The notes beneath the pieces were generated by a model. The model was not told the origin of the DNA and did not search any database. It saw nothing but the letters and a program-made list of their open reading frames with translations. From Geothrix paludis (GTDB lineage: Bacteria; Acidobacteriota; Holophagae; Holophagales; Holophagaceae): a stretch of 64,000 bases of DNA. The DNA lies in the NCBI RefSeq assembly GCF_022808815.1, contig NZ_JAKZLC010000003.1, forward strand, positions 1 to 64,000, read 5' to 3'. The translations under genes were made by a program, and so were the position numbers. Positions 7,438-16,224 of the stretch are shown in pieces. Each line of letters opens with the position of its first letter. Positions within the stretch are counted from its first letter, which is position 1.

Positions 7438-9078
7438 ATGAATTTGACCAGCTGGATCTTCCTCTTTCTCTTCTTCGCCGCGGCCGGCGTGGGCCTCCTG
7501 ATGGCCTTGCGGGCCCAGAAGGCCACCGTGGAGGCCTCGCAGGCGCATACCCGCGCCGAAGCCGATATCAAGGCCCAGCGCGAGAAGCTGTTGGACGAGG
7601 CCCAGCGCGAGGCCCAGCGCCTCCGGGAGCGGGGTGAGCAGGAGGCCGAGGCCCTTCGCAAGGAATCGGCGCTGAAGGCCAAGGAGCAGGCCCTCCAGGC
7701 GCGCCAGGAGGCGGAGAAGCTGCTGGCCGAGCGCCAGGCCAACCTGGAGAAGCAGGAGCAGCGGCTGCACACGAAGGAGACCGGCCTCCAGACCAAGGAG
7801 GAGGGCCTCGACAAGAAGCTCCAGCAGGTGGATCAGAAGACCAAGGACCTCGAAGCCCTCAACGAGAAGCGCAAGGCCGAGTTGGAGAAGCTGGAGGTCA
7901 AGCAGGCCGAGGCCAAGCAGCTGGTGGAGGCCCAGGCCCAGCGCCTGGAGGAGATCGCCGGGCTGACCCGGGAGGACGCCAAGAAGGAGCTGACCGCCCA
8001 GCTGGAGTACGCCGCCAAGATGGACGCCGCCAAGCTGGTGCGCCGCATCGAGGAGGAGGCCCAGGAGGAGGCCGCCAAGAAGGCCCGCTGGACCATCGGC
8101 GCCGCCATCCAGCGCGTGGCCTCGGATGTGGTGGCCGAGCAGGCCGTGAGCTCCGTCCAGCTGCCCAGCGACGACCTCAAGGGCCGCATCATCGGCCGCG
8201 AGGGCCGCAACATCCGGGCCCTGGAGAAGGCCACGGGCTGCGACCTCATCGTGGACGACACGCCCGAGAGCATCGTGGTCTCCAGCTTCGATCCGATCCG
8301 GCGCGAAGTGGCCCGCCAGGCCATCCTCAAGCTCCTGGCCGACGGCCGCATCCACCCCGCCCGCATCGAGGAGGTGGTGGAGAAGGTCAAGGTGGACATG
8401 GACCAGCACCTCAAGGAGATCGGCGAGGCCGCCTGCATCGAGCTGGGTTTCCCCGATGTCCACCCCAAGCTGCACAAGCTGGTGGGCCGCCTGAACTACC
8501 GCACCTCGTACGGCCAGAACGTGCTAGAGCACACGAAGGAGGTGGCCCGCATCGCCGAGTACATGGCCGGCGAGATGGGCGCCAACGCCAAGCTGGCCCG
8601 CCGGGCCGGCCTCTTCCACGACATCGGCAAGGCCATCGATCGCGAGGTGGAGGGCACCCACATCGAGATCGGCATGCAGCTCATGCAGCGCTACGGGGAG
8701 AAGGAAGAGGTCATCCACGCCATGAGCTGCCACCACGGCGACTTCGAGCCCCGCACGGTGGAGGCCATGCTCATCACCGCCGCGGACGCCCTCAGCGCGG
8801 CCCGCCCCGGCGCCCGCCGCGAGATGCTGGAGACCTACGTGAAGCGCCTCGAGAAGCTCGAGGAGATCGCCGGCAGCTACAAGGGCGTCCAGAAGAGCTA
8901 CGCCATGCAGGCGGGCCGGGAGATCCGCATCCTGGTGGACGCGGGCTCCGTCAACGACGACCAGGCCTACTGGATCGCCAAGGACGTCAGCCGCCGCATC
9001 GAATCCGAGATGCAGTACCCCGGCCAGATCAAGGTGACGGTCATGCGGGAGCTCCGCGCGGTGGAAATCGCGCGGTAG
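7438..9078 (+). CDS. rny: Ribonuclease Y
   Basis: Membrane-anchored endoribonuclease that starts bulk mRNA decay. The 546-residue product has an N-terminal transmembrane segment (about 5-25), a long charged coiled coil (about 30-200), a KH RNA-binding domain with GRIIGREGRNIRALEKATG near 247, and a metal-dependent HD domain with FHDIGKAID near 392. The C-terminus YPGQIKVTVMRELRAVEIAR is typical. The ATG has a GGAGTCGCCC ribosome-binding site. It is monocistronic here, between the 6S candidate and a histidine kinase. Confidence 0.97.
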   Translation: MNLTSWIFLFLFFAAAGVGLLMALRAQKATVEASQAHTRAEADIKAQREKLLDEAQREAQRLRERGEQEAEALRKESALKAKEQALQARQEAEKLLAERQANLEKQEQRLHTKETGLQTKEEGLDKKLQQVDQKTKDLEALNEKRKAELEKLEVKQAEAKQLVEAQAQRLEEIAGLTREDAKKELTAQLEYAAKMDAAKLVRRIEEEAQEEAAKKARWTIGAAIQRVASDVVAEQAVSSVQLPSDDLKGRIIGREGRNIRALEKATGCDLIVDDTPESIVVSSFDPIRREVARQAILKLLADGRIHPARIEEVVEKVKVDMDQHLKEIGEAACIELGFPDVHPKLHKLVGRLNYRTSYGQNVLEHTKEVARIAEYMAGEMGANAKLARRAGLFHDIGKAIDREVEGTHIEIGMQLMQRYGEKEEVIHAMSCHHGDFEPRTVEAMLITAADALSAARPGARREMLETYVKRLEKLEEIAGSYKGVQKSYAMQAGREIRILVDAGSVNDDQAYWIAKDVSRRIESEMQYPGQIKVTVMRELRAVEIAR

Positions 9079-9133
9079 GGGGCACGGCGTCTGATAGAGT
9101 CCTGGCAGACCATACCCACAGGCCGGATTCCTC

Positions 9134-11782
9134 TTGGACGTTTTCCCGCCCAACCCTTCCGATCCCCTCCCTGTCGATGAGGAGGCGGGTGCCGCAGGGC
9201 TGCGTCGGCACTTGGCGGAGGGCAGCTATTCCCTGAGCCTGGCCCGCACCCGGGAGGAAGTGTTCCGGGTGCTCCTCGGCCGGGCGCTGGAGATCCAACC
9301 CCGCGCCCAGTGGTTCGTCGGCCAGATCGAGGAGCGGGAGGGCCAGCGCACCCTGGCCGTGGCGGCCTCCTTCCCGCCCCTGGAGCCGCGGCTCGAGGCG
9401 GCCCTCCGGGAGGCCCGCCCGCCGCTCCTGGAGGCCGGCCTGGTGCGGGAGATCTGCGACCATCATCGCCCGGTCTTCGTGGCGCATGCGGCCGCCATGC
9501 CCGGGAAGGTGCCGCCTGAGTTCGTGGAGGCCACGGGCCTGGGCAGCCTGGTCGGCGTTCCCATGGTCCATGAGGGGCGGCTCGGAGGGGTGCTCCTCGG
9601 CGTCGGCCTTGGAGACGAGGAGGCCGTCCACCCCGGCGAGGGCGAGCTGGCCACGCTCCTGGACCTGGCCCGGGTGAGCGCCCTGGTTCTGGAGCGCATC
9701 CAGGCGGAGGCGCGGCTCGCGGAAACGGCCCTCCTCTTCCGGGACCTGGCCCGTGCCGCGCATGACCTGGCCGAAGCCGCGGACGAGGACACCCTGGTGG
9801 CCCAGCTGTTCCAGTGGGCCGGGCGGCTGGCCCCCCTTCCCGAGTGGTGGTTCAACCGCTTCGATGCCTCGGCCCGGGTGTGCCGCACCACCCATTGGAC
9901 CCGCGGCCTGGAGGCCCATGGCACGGTCGAAGGCATCCGCAAGCCCGATCCGGTGGATGGGGATCGCATCCTGGAGCGGGTCTACCTCCGGCAGAAGGCC
10001 GTCCACATCCGCCGGTGGGAGGACCTTCCGGTTGAGCCGAACCGGTCCGGGTGGCCGGGACCCCTCCGCACCTGGGTGGGCCTTCCCCTGGCCCACGAGG
10101 GCGCGGTGGTGGGGTCGCTCAGCGGCGGTTCCCTCGGGGATCAGGGCCACGTGGTGATCTCGGAGGAACAGTTCGAGGCGCTCCAGAGCCTGGCGGAAAC
10201 CGCCGGCCTGGTGCTGAACCGCCTCCAGGCCCGGAAGGCCCTGGAGGCCGAGGAGATGCGGTTTCGCCGCCTGTTCGAGCACTCCCCCGACCCCATCATC
10301 CTCCTGGTGCATGGCGTGATCCAGGATGTGAACCGGGCCCTGACGGACCTGCTTGGGCAGCCTGGCTCGGCCCTGCTCGGCCAGGACCCCACCCGGCTGA
10401 GCCCGGCCCGGCAGCCTTCGGGCCTGCCCAGCCGCGAGGCGGCGCTGGAACTGCTGGCGGAGGTGAAGGCGGGCACCCGCAACCGCTTCGAGTGGGTGCT
10501 GCTCCACGCGAGTGGCCGGGAGATCCCCTGCGACGTGGCCATCACCCAGTACCGCCTGGGGACTCAGCACATCTACCACGCCGTCCTCCGGGACCTCACG
10601 GAGCAGAAGCGGGCCGAGGCGGAGCGCGCGACCCTGGAGCGGCAGCTGTTTCAGGCCCAGAAGATGGAAAGCCTGGGCGTGCTGGCGGGCGGGATCGCCC
10701 ACGACTTCAACAACCTGCTCATGGGCGTCCTGGGGCACGCGGGCCTGGCCCTGGACCAGCTCAACCCGTTGCACCCGGCCAAGCGGAACCTCGAGGCCAT
10801 CCAGAAGGCGGGGCAGCGGGCTGCGGACCTCACCCGCCAGATGCTTGCCTATTCCGGCCGCGGGCGCTTCGAGGTCCGGAACCTGGATCTCAGCGTCCAG
10901 GTGGAGGAGATGCTCCACCTCCTGGAAGTGAGCCTGCCCAAGACCGTGGTGCTGAGCCTCAGCTTGAAGAAGGGCCTTCCGGCGGTCTCCGCGGACGCAT
11001 CCCAGATCCAGCAGGTGATCATGAACCTGGTGATCAACGCCGCCGAGGCCATCGGCGAGGCCTCCGGCACGATCACCCTCGCCACGGGCCTCCAGCGCGT
11101 GGACGCGACTTCCGCCCAGACCATGCTGGTGGGGCAGGATGCGGCGCCGGGCCCCTACGTCTACCTGGAGGTGGCCGACACGGGCTGCGGGATGGACCCG
11201 GAGACCCAGGGCCGGATCTTCGAACCCTTCTTCACCACCAAGTTCACGGGCCGGGGCCTGGGGCTTTCGGCCATCATGGGCATCGTCCGGGGCCACAAGG
11301 GTGCCCTGCGCGTCTACTCCGAGGTGGGGCACGGCACCACGTTCAAGGTGCTCCTGCCGGCCCTCGACCTGGAGACCGAGGCCGCCGTGGTGGTGGAGGA
11401 GGCCCCCTGGACCGGCCACGGCCTCGTGCTGGTCGTGGACGATGACGAGACCGTGCGGATCGTGGCCCGGCAGATCCTGGAGAAGCGGGGGCTCCAGGTG
11501 CTGGAGGCCCAGGACGGCCAGGAGGCCGTGGATCTGGTGCGCACCCGGGGAGCCGACATCGGCGTGGTCCTGCTGGACATGACCATGCCCCGCATGGGCG
11601 GCGAGGAGGCCTTCCGGGAGATGCGGCGCCTCCAGCCTGACATCCGCGTCATCCTGAGCTCGGGCTACAACGAGGGCGAAGCCATGGGCCGCTTCGTGGG
11701 CAAGGGGCTCCGGGGCTTCATCCAGAAGCCGTACGGCCCCAAAGAGCTGCTGGCCAAGATCCAGAGCGTGCTCGAAGCTTGA
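9134..11782 (+). CDS. Hybrid sensor histidine kinase/response regulator (GAF-GAF-PAS-HisKA-HATPase-REC)
   Basis: An 882-residue protein with no clear membrane segment, so probably a cytoplasmic sensor. Two GAF-like regions (about 20-190 and 205-365) precede a PAS domain (about 375-490, FRRLFEHSPDPIILLV). The phosphoacceptor H-box GGIAHDFNN follows near 522, then the N-box NLVINAAEA near 630, the ATP-lid motifs VADTGCGMD and GRGLGLSAI, and a C-terminal receiver domain (LVLVVDDDETV near 764, acceptor Asp in VVLLDMTMP near 815, KPY lysine). The start is uncertain: TTG at 9134 keeps the longest sensible N-terminus but has only a weak ribosome-binding site. No cognate output gene is adjacent, so signal and target are unknown. 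Confidence 0.9.
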   Translation: MDVFPPNPSDPLPVDEEAGAAGLRRHLAEGSYSLSLARTREEVFRVLLGRALEIQPRAQWFVGQIEEREGQRTLAVAASFPPLEPRLEAALREARPPLLEAGLVREICDHHRPVFVAHAAAMPGKVPPEFVEATGLGSLVGVPMVHEGRLGGVLLGVGLGDEEAVHPGEGELATLLDLARVSALVLERIQAEARLAETALLFRDLARAAHDLAEAADEDTLVAQLFQWAGRLAPLPEWWFNRFDASARVCRTTHWTRGLEAHGTVEGIRKPDPVDGDRILERVYLRQKAVHIRRWEDLPVEPNRSGWPGPLRTWVGLPLAHEGAVVGSLSGGSLGDQGHVVISEEQFEALQSLAETAGLVLNRLQARKALEAEEMRFRRLFEHSPDPIILLVHGVIQDVNRALTDLLGQPGSALLGQDPTRLSPARQPSGLPSREAALELLAEVKAGTRNRFEWVLLHASGREIPCDVAITQYRLGTQHIYHAVLRDLTEQKRAEAERATLERQLFQAQKMESLGVLAGGIAHDFNNLLMGVLGHAGLALDQLNPLHPAKRNLEAIQKAGQRAADLTRQMLAYSGRGRFEVRNLDLSVQVEEMLHLLEVSLPKTVVLSLSLKKGLPAVSADASQIQQVIMNLVINAAEAIGEASGTITLATGLQRVDATSAQTMLVGQDAAPGPYVYLEVADTGCGMDPETQGRIFEPFFTTKFTGRGLGLSAIMGIVRGHKGALRVYSEVGHGTTFKVLLPALDLETEAAVVVEEAPWTGHGLVLVVDDDETVRIVARQILEKRGLQVLEAQDGQEAVDLVRTRGADIGVVLLDMTMPRMGGEEAFREMRRLQPDIRVILSSGYNEGEAMGRFVGKGLRGFIQKPYGPKELLAKIQSVLEA

Positions 11783-11785
11783 GCC

Positions 11786-11884
11786 ATGTGGACCGTCCTC
11801 CTGCTCATCCTCAGCAATGTGTTCTTCGCCCTGCGGGCTCAGACCTCAGGCCCGATTGTCGTGGCCTCGGAGGGTGGCCGATGA
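11786..11884 (+). pseudogene. Truncated duplicate of the DUF486 N-terminus (32-codon stub)
   Basis: A 32-codon open frame, MWTVLLLILSNVFFALRAQ and onward, starts 3 bp after the hybrid kinase stop and ends in an ATGA overlap with the DUF486 gene. Its first 14 codons match the start of that gene (MRTVILLVLSNIFMTF) in both DNA and protein, then the resemblance stops. The simplest reading is a partial tandem duplication of the gene's 5' end. It could still be translated as a short hydrophobic peptide or a coupling leader. Confidence 0.55.
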
Positions 11885-12210
11885 GAACGGTCATCCTCCT
11901 CGTCCTCAGCAACATTTTCATGACCTTCGCCTGGTACGGGCACCTGAAGCACCACCGCGACAGCCCGCTCTGGATCGCCATCCTGGCGAGCTGGGGCATC
12001 GCGTTCTTCGAGTACTGCCTCATGGTTCCCGCCAACCGCTTCGGCTACGGGCGCTTCAGCCTCCCCCAGCTGAAGGTGATCCAGGAGGTGGTGACGCTGA
12101 TGGTGTTCGCCGTGTTCACGGTGGCCTGGATGCGGGAACGGCTGCACCTCAACCACCTCTGGGCGGGGCTCTGCCTCGTGGGGGCCGTGTTCTTCACGTT
12201 CCGGAAGTAG
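11881..12210 (+). CDS. DMT-superfamily small membrane protein (DUF486)
   Basis: A 109-residue protein with about four predicted membrane helices: an N-terminal helix, then LWIAILASWGIAFFEYCLM, VVTLMVFAVFTVAWM and LWAGLCLVGAVFF. The N-terminus, the PANRFGY segment and the FTLPQLKVIQE-like segment (here FSLPQLKVIQE) are characteristic of DUF486, an uncharacterised family related to small drug/metabolite transporters. Its ATG overlaps the stop of the preceding 32-codon stub. It converges on a response regulator gene with only 3 bp between stops. Substrate unknown. Confidence 0.88.
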   Translation: MRTVILLVLSNIFMTFAWYGHLKHHRDSPLWIAILASWGIAFFEYCLMVPANRFGYGRFSLPQLKVIQEVVTLMVFAVFTVAWMRERLHLNHLWAGLCLVGAVFFTFRK

Positions 12211-12213
12211 GCG

Positions 12214-12858
12214 TCAGCCGTCCAGGTGGATGATGCCCCGCTTGAGGGCCACCATGGCGGCCTCGGTGCGGTCCTTCACCTGGAGCTTGCGCAGCAGGTT
12301 GTTCACGTGGATCTTCACCGTGGGCTCCGCCAGGCCGAGGGAGTCCGCGATCTCACGGTTCCGCTGGCCCTGGGCAAGCAGGCGCAGCACATCCAGCTCC
12401 CGGGCGGTGAGGCGCTCGGATTCCATGCCCTCCACCAGGCGGGCGGCCGTGGCGGGAGGCAGGTACCGCTGCCCCGCGGCCACGGCGCGAACGGCCTCGA
12501 TGAGTGTGCCGCGTCGCATGCTCTTCAGCAGGTAGCCCCGGGCCCCGGCCTCCAGGGCGCGCTGGATGTCGGCATCGCCGTCGAAGGTGGTGAGGACCAG
12601 GATCCGGGCATCCGGATCCTCGCGCCGGATGGCCGTGATGGCCTCCACGCCCGTCTGGCCGGGAAGCTGGAGGTCCATGATGATGACCGTGGGGCGCAGG
12701 GTGCGCCAGGCCGCCACGGCCTCCTTGCCGTCACCGGCCTCGCCGACCACTTCGAGATCGGGTTCCCCGTGGTGGAGGATGGCTACCAGGCCATCGCGGA
12801 CCACTGGATGGTCGTCCACGATGAGGAGACGGATGGGATCGGAAGGGGTCGTGGTCAT
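12214..12858 (-). CDS. NarL/FixJ-family response regulator
   Basis: A 214-residue two-component regulator. The N-terminal receiver has LLIVDDHPVVRDG, the phospho-acceptor Asp in VIIMDLQLPG and the Lys in GYLLKSM. The C-terminal LuxR-type helix-turn-helix has LTARELDVLRLLAQGQRNREIA and PTVKIHVNNLLRKL. I chose the ATG at 12858 because it overlaps the kinase stop (ATGA) and has GGAG at good spacing; a start 9 bases upstream would put that GGAG against the codon. Coupled translation with the propeller kinase marks them as a cognate pair. Confidence 0.93.
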   Translation of the reverse strand: MTTTPSDPIRLLIVDDHPVVRDGLVAILHHGEPDLEVVGEAGDGKEAVAAWRTLRPTVIIMDLQLPGQTGVEAITAIRREDPDARILVLTTFDGDADIQRALEAGARGYLLKSMRRGTLIEAVRAVAAGQRYLPPATAARLVEGMESERLTARELDVLRLLAQGQRNREIADSLGLAEPTVKIHVNNLLRKLQVKDRTEAAMVALKRGIIHLDG

Positions 12859-15800
12859 GGGCGCCATCTCCGGAGGGGCAGGATGATGGTGATGCGGGTG
12901 CCCCGTCCCGGTCCACTGTCGATATCGATGCGGCCCCGGAGCTTGCCCAGGGTTTCTCGGATGCTGCGGAGGCCATAGCCCGCGGCCCCGGCCGCTGGGT
13001 CGAAGCCCTTGCCGTCATCCTCGACGCGCAGTCCCACCTCCCGCCGCTTGTAGTGGACAGTCACCCGGACCCACTTGGCCTTGCCATGGCGGAGGGCGTT
13101 GGTGAGGGCCTCCTGCGCCATGCGCAGCAGCTCCTCCTCCAGCTTGGCGTCCAGGCGCCTCGGCTCTCCGGTATGGGCCAACTCCACCCGGATGCCCGTG
13201 CCCGCGAGGAGGCGGTCCGACAGGATGCGCAGGGCGCCCAGCAGGTCGGTCCCCTCGGGCTTGCGGGGGCTCAGGGCCATCACGGACCGGCGCGCCTCCT
13301 GGAGGCTGGCGGCCGCCAGCTCGCGGGCCCGGTCGAGGCGGGTGAGCACCGGCGCGGGATCGCCCGCCAGGCGGGCTAGGCCGGCCTCGGCGGCCTCGAG
13401 CTGGAGCAGCACGCCCGTGAAACCCTGGGCCAGGTGGTCATGGATCTCCCGGGCCATGCGGTTGCGCTCGTCCAGCACGGCGGAGCGGGCCTCCACCTGC
13501 TGGAGGCGGAGGCGCAGCAGCCACCATCCGAAGAGGCCGGCCGCCAGGGCGCACAGGGCCCAGAACACCGGACGCTGGTGGAAGAAGGGCTGGACCCGCA
13601 CTTCGAGGGAGACCTCCTGCGGGGGGCCCTCCTCCCCGGGCCGCCAGGCCTGGAGGCGGAAGCGCCGCGTGCCCGGGGGCAGGTTCGAGTACACCGCGAA
13701 GCGCCGGTCCCCCACTTCGTTCCAGCCCGGATCGATGCCCTCCATGCGGTACCGGAACCGCAGCTTCTCGGCGCCCGTGAGGCTGATGCCCGTGTAGTGG
13801 ATCTCCAGCCGGTGGCTGCCGGGCGCCAGGTCCAGGGGACCCACGATGGATCGCGCCGATTCGTCGCTCAGCACCTTCGCCAGATACAGGCGGAGGGGCG
13901 GCGGAGGCGGCGGCAGCCGGCGGGTGTCCGCATGGGCCATGCCCCGGCTGGTGGGAACCCAGAGCTCGCCTTCACGGGTGAGCCAGGCGACGGGCTGGGG
14001 GCCTCCGTGGGTCTCCCGGGCGGGCAGGCCGTCCCAGTGATCGAAGGTGGTGAGGGGGGAGGGGCCGGCGGCGGGCAGCCCCCGGCTCAGGGTCGGCCGG
14101 GGAACGCGGAGCACGCCCTGGCTGGTGCTGAGCCATAGGTTCTGGTCCGCGTCCTCCAGGATGGCGTGGATGGCCGTCTTCAGGAGCCCCTCGGGACCGG
14201 TGAACGCCTGGAAGGCGTCATGGCGGAAGAGGCGCAGGCCGTCCGAGGTGCCCACCCACAGGGATCCCGCCGCATCCAGGTACAGGGCCTGGGCGCCGGC
14301 GGAAGCCAGACCCTGGGCGGCCCCGAACCAGTGCAGGCCCTCGGCGTCCAGGATCCCGACCCCCTGGGATGGGCTGGCCACGTACAGGGGCTCCGGGCCG
14401 CCTCCGGCCATGGCCACCACGCCCCGGGCCAGCGGGAAGAGCTGGTGCGACCCGCTGGACAGGAGCTTCAGCAGCCCCTGACGGGGCGTGGCGATCCACA
14501 GGTCGCCGGCGGGGTCTTCGTAGAGGGTGAGGATCTCATCGGGCTCCGGTCCGCCCTGCCAGGGCACGGCCCGGGCCCTTCCCGCCTCCAGGATGAACAG
14601 CCCCCCTTTCCGGGTGCCCATCCAGAGGCCGCCGCTCTTGCGGGGCCACAGCGCGGAGATGGGCCCGGGCCCCACGGCCCCGGTCAGGGCGAAGGGTTCG
14701 ATGCGGCCGTCGCGGACCTGGCCCAGGACCTGATCCCCCGTGAGGCACCAGACGGTGCCCGAGGCGTCCTGGCAGACCATCCTGGCCGCTTCTTCTGGCT
14801 CGGGCCCCCTCACCGGCACGGCCTGGAAGGGAGCGGCGACCGCCGCGCGGAGGCCGCGGTCTTCGCTTCCCACCCACAGGGTTCCGGCGCGGTCCTCCAG
14901 CAGGCAGAGCACGGTCCACCGGATCTGCGGCCCATCGGGCGCAGTCTCCAGCCGGCCGTCCCGCATCCGGTGGTACAGGCCCGCCTGTTCGGTCCCGATC
15001 CAGAGGCCGCCGCCGCGGTCCGCCCGGAGGGTGGTGATGGCCCGCGCGGGGAGACCGCCGAGGCCGCTGGAAGGCCCCAGGCGGCCGTCCGCGAAGGTGA
15101 GCAGTCCCTGGGTCCGCGTGCCCACCCACAGCGTCCCGGCGGCGTCCTGCTCGAGGGCCGTGATGTCGCCGGCCGAGAGGGCCACCAGCTCCATCCGCCG
15201 GTCCCGGACCCGCCAAAGCCCAGATCCCGCCGTGCCCACCCAGAGTGTGCCCTCGCGGTCCGTCGCCATGGCCTGGATCCGCACGTGGACGGCGTCACAG
15301 GCGATCGGCTGGAACCGCTCCCCGACCAGTTGCACCAGCGGTCCTTCGGCCGGGGCGGCCCAGAGGGTGCCCCGGGGATCCGCCGCCAGGCGGAGGATGG
15401 GGCTGTCGGGCAGGCCTTCCGCAGGGCCGAGGGCGGTGAAGACGCCCTGCTTCAGGCGGAAGAGGCCCGGCTGCGAGGTGCCGATCCAGAGGCTGCCGTC
15501 CGGGGTTTCGGCCAGGCATCGCACGTCATTGTGGGTGAAGGCGGGCGCCTCGCGCCGGGACAGGCGATCGAACCGGGCTCCATCGAACCGGGCCAGGCCA
15601 TCCTCGGTGCCCACCCACAGGAACCCGTCCCGGCTTTCCAGCAGGGCCGTGGCCGTGTCCTGGGCCAGTCCCGGCTGGTTCCGCCAGAGCCGATGGCCCT
15701 GGGCCGGGGGCTGGGCGCGGTTGGAGTCGCGGGCCGCGAGGATCGTGGGCGCCACGAGCATCATCGACACCATGAGCATCATGGGCATCGCGATCCCCAG

Positions 15801-15872
15801 CGACAGGGCGGCGGCGCACCATCCGGCCCAGCCTCTGCGGAAGCCCTGAAAACCTGCCCAGCCCATGATCAT
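12855..15872 (-). CDS. Two-component sensor kinase with periplasmic beta-propeller and HisKA_3 domain
   Basis: A 1005-residue sensor. A Met-rich hydrophobic N-terminus (about 17-46) serves as signal anchor. It is followed by about 13 ligand-binding 'two-component regulator propeller' repeats of the DGxLWVGTxxGL type (about 60-660), a Y_Y_Y-like domain (about 690-755, LRFRYRMEGIDPGWNEVGDR), one membrane helix (VFWALCALAAGLFGWWLL), a HisKA_3 domain with acceptor His in REIHDHLAQGF near 810, and a HATPase domain. This is the architecture of periplasmic polymer or metabolite sensors. It is transcribed divergently from the multiheme cytochrome cluster, which could be its target. The ligand cannot be read from sequence. 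Confidence 0.93.
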   Translation of the reverse strand: MIMGWAGFQGFRRGWAGWCAAALSLGIAMPMMLMVSMMLVAPTILAARDSNRAQPPAQGHRLWRNQPGLAQDTATALLESRDGFLWVGTEDGLARFDGARFDRLSRREAPAFTHNDVRCLAETPDGSLWIGTSQPGLFRLKQGVFTALGPAEGLPDSPILRLAADPRGTLWAAPAEGPLVQLVGERFQPIACDAVHVRIQAMATDREGTLWVGTAGSGLWRVRDRRMELVALSAGDITALEQDAAGTLWVGTRTQGLLTFADGRLGPSSGLGGLPARAITTLRADRGGGLWIGTEQAGLYHRMRDGRLETAPDGPQIRWTVLCLLEDRAGTLWVGSEDRGLRAAVAAPFQAVPVRGPEPEEAARMVCQDASGTVWCLTGDQVLGQVRDGRIEPFALTGAVGPGPISALWPRKSGGLWMGTRKGGLFILEAGRARAVPWQGGPEPDEILTLYEDPAGDLWIATPRQGLLKLLSSGSHQLFPLARGVVAMAGGGPEPLYVASPSQGVGILDAEGLHWFGAAQGLASAGAQALYLDAAGSLWVGTSDGLRLFRHDAFQAFTGPEGLLKTAIHAILEDADQNLWLSTSQGVLRVPRPTLSRGLPAAGPSPLTTFDHWDGLPARETHGGPQPVAWLTREGELWVPTSRGMAHADTRRLPPPPPPLRLYLAKVLSDESARSIVGPLDLAPGSHRLEIHYTGISLTGAEKLRFRYRMEGIDPGWNEVGDRRFAVYSNLPPGTRRFRLQAWRPGEEGPPQEVSLEVRVQPFFHQRPVFWALCALAAGLFGWWLLRLRLQQVEARSAVLDERNRMAREIHDHLAQGFTGVLLQLEAAEAGLARLAGDPAPVLTRLDRARELAAASLQEARRSVMALSPRKPEGTDLLGALRILSDRLLAGTGIRVELAHTGEPRRLDAKLEEELLRMAQEALTNALRHGKAKWVRVTVHYKRREVGLRVEDDGKGFDPAAGAAGYGLRSIRETLGKLRGRIDIDSGPGRGTRITIILPLRRWRP

Positions 15873-16224
15873 GGAAGCAGCAGGTTAGGCCATCCCCGAG
15901 GCGCGGGCAACCAGGGATCTCGAAGGCTCCTGCGGATGCCGACAGCCAGCGTCGGGAGACCCGGCGACCATCTCGGGATGTCCGAGTCGCGGCGGCGGCC
16001 TTACATCTAAAGGCCTAACAACAACATTCGTTGGATGTATCGACATGGGTCCGCGATCGGGAGATCGTTCCTCATCATCCAAATCCTTCCCGGGATCCCC
16101 GCATGACCAGGGGCACTGGGATCCCCGGGCAGGGAAGCCGGCCATCCGAGCCTCCCCCTGTCCTCTTTCTGAGCCTCCCGCCGTCGGCTCCCGTGCGGCG
16201 CAGGCCGCCGCCGGAGGTGCCAGC
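15873..16224. other. Divergent intergenic region upstream of the cytochrome cluster
   Basis: A 352-bp gene-free stretch between the propeller kinase (left, minus) and the multiheme cytochrome (right, plus). It contains an AT-richer patch at 16001-16042, unusual for this GC-rich context, flanked by the inverted repeat TACATC (16002-16007) and GATGTA (16034-16039). That is a plausible operator/promoter zone for one or both directions. Further right, GGGATCCCCG occurs twice within 50 bp. No convincing -35/-10 pair stands out, and the remaining frames are not protein-like. Confidence 0.4.

Noticed and set aside
9041-11419. 792-codon minus-strand open frame antisense to the hybrid kinase
   Set aside because: Composition is that of an antisense shadow; the plus strand carries clear GAF, PAS, kinase and receiver motifs.
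14166-16010. Plus-strand open frame antisense to the propeller kinase
   Set aside because: The minus strand has repeated propeller motifs and kinase boxes; the plus frame only has biased composition.
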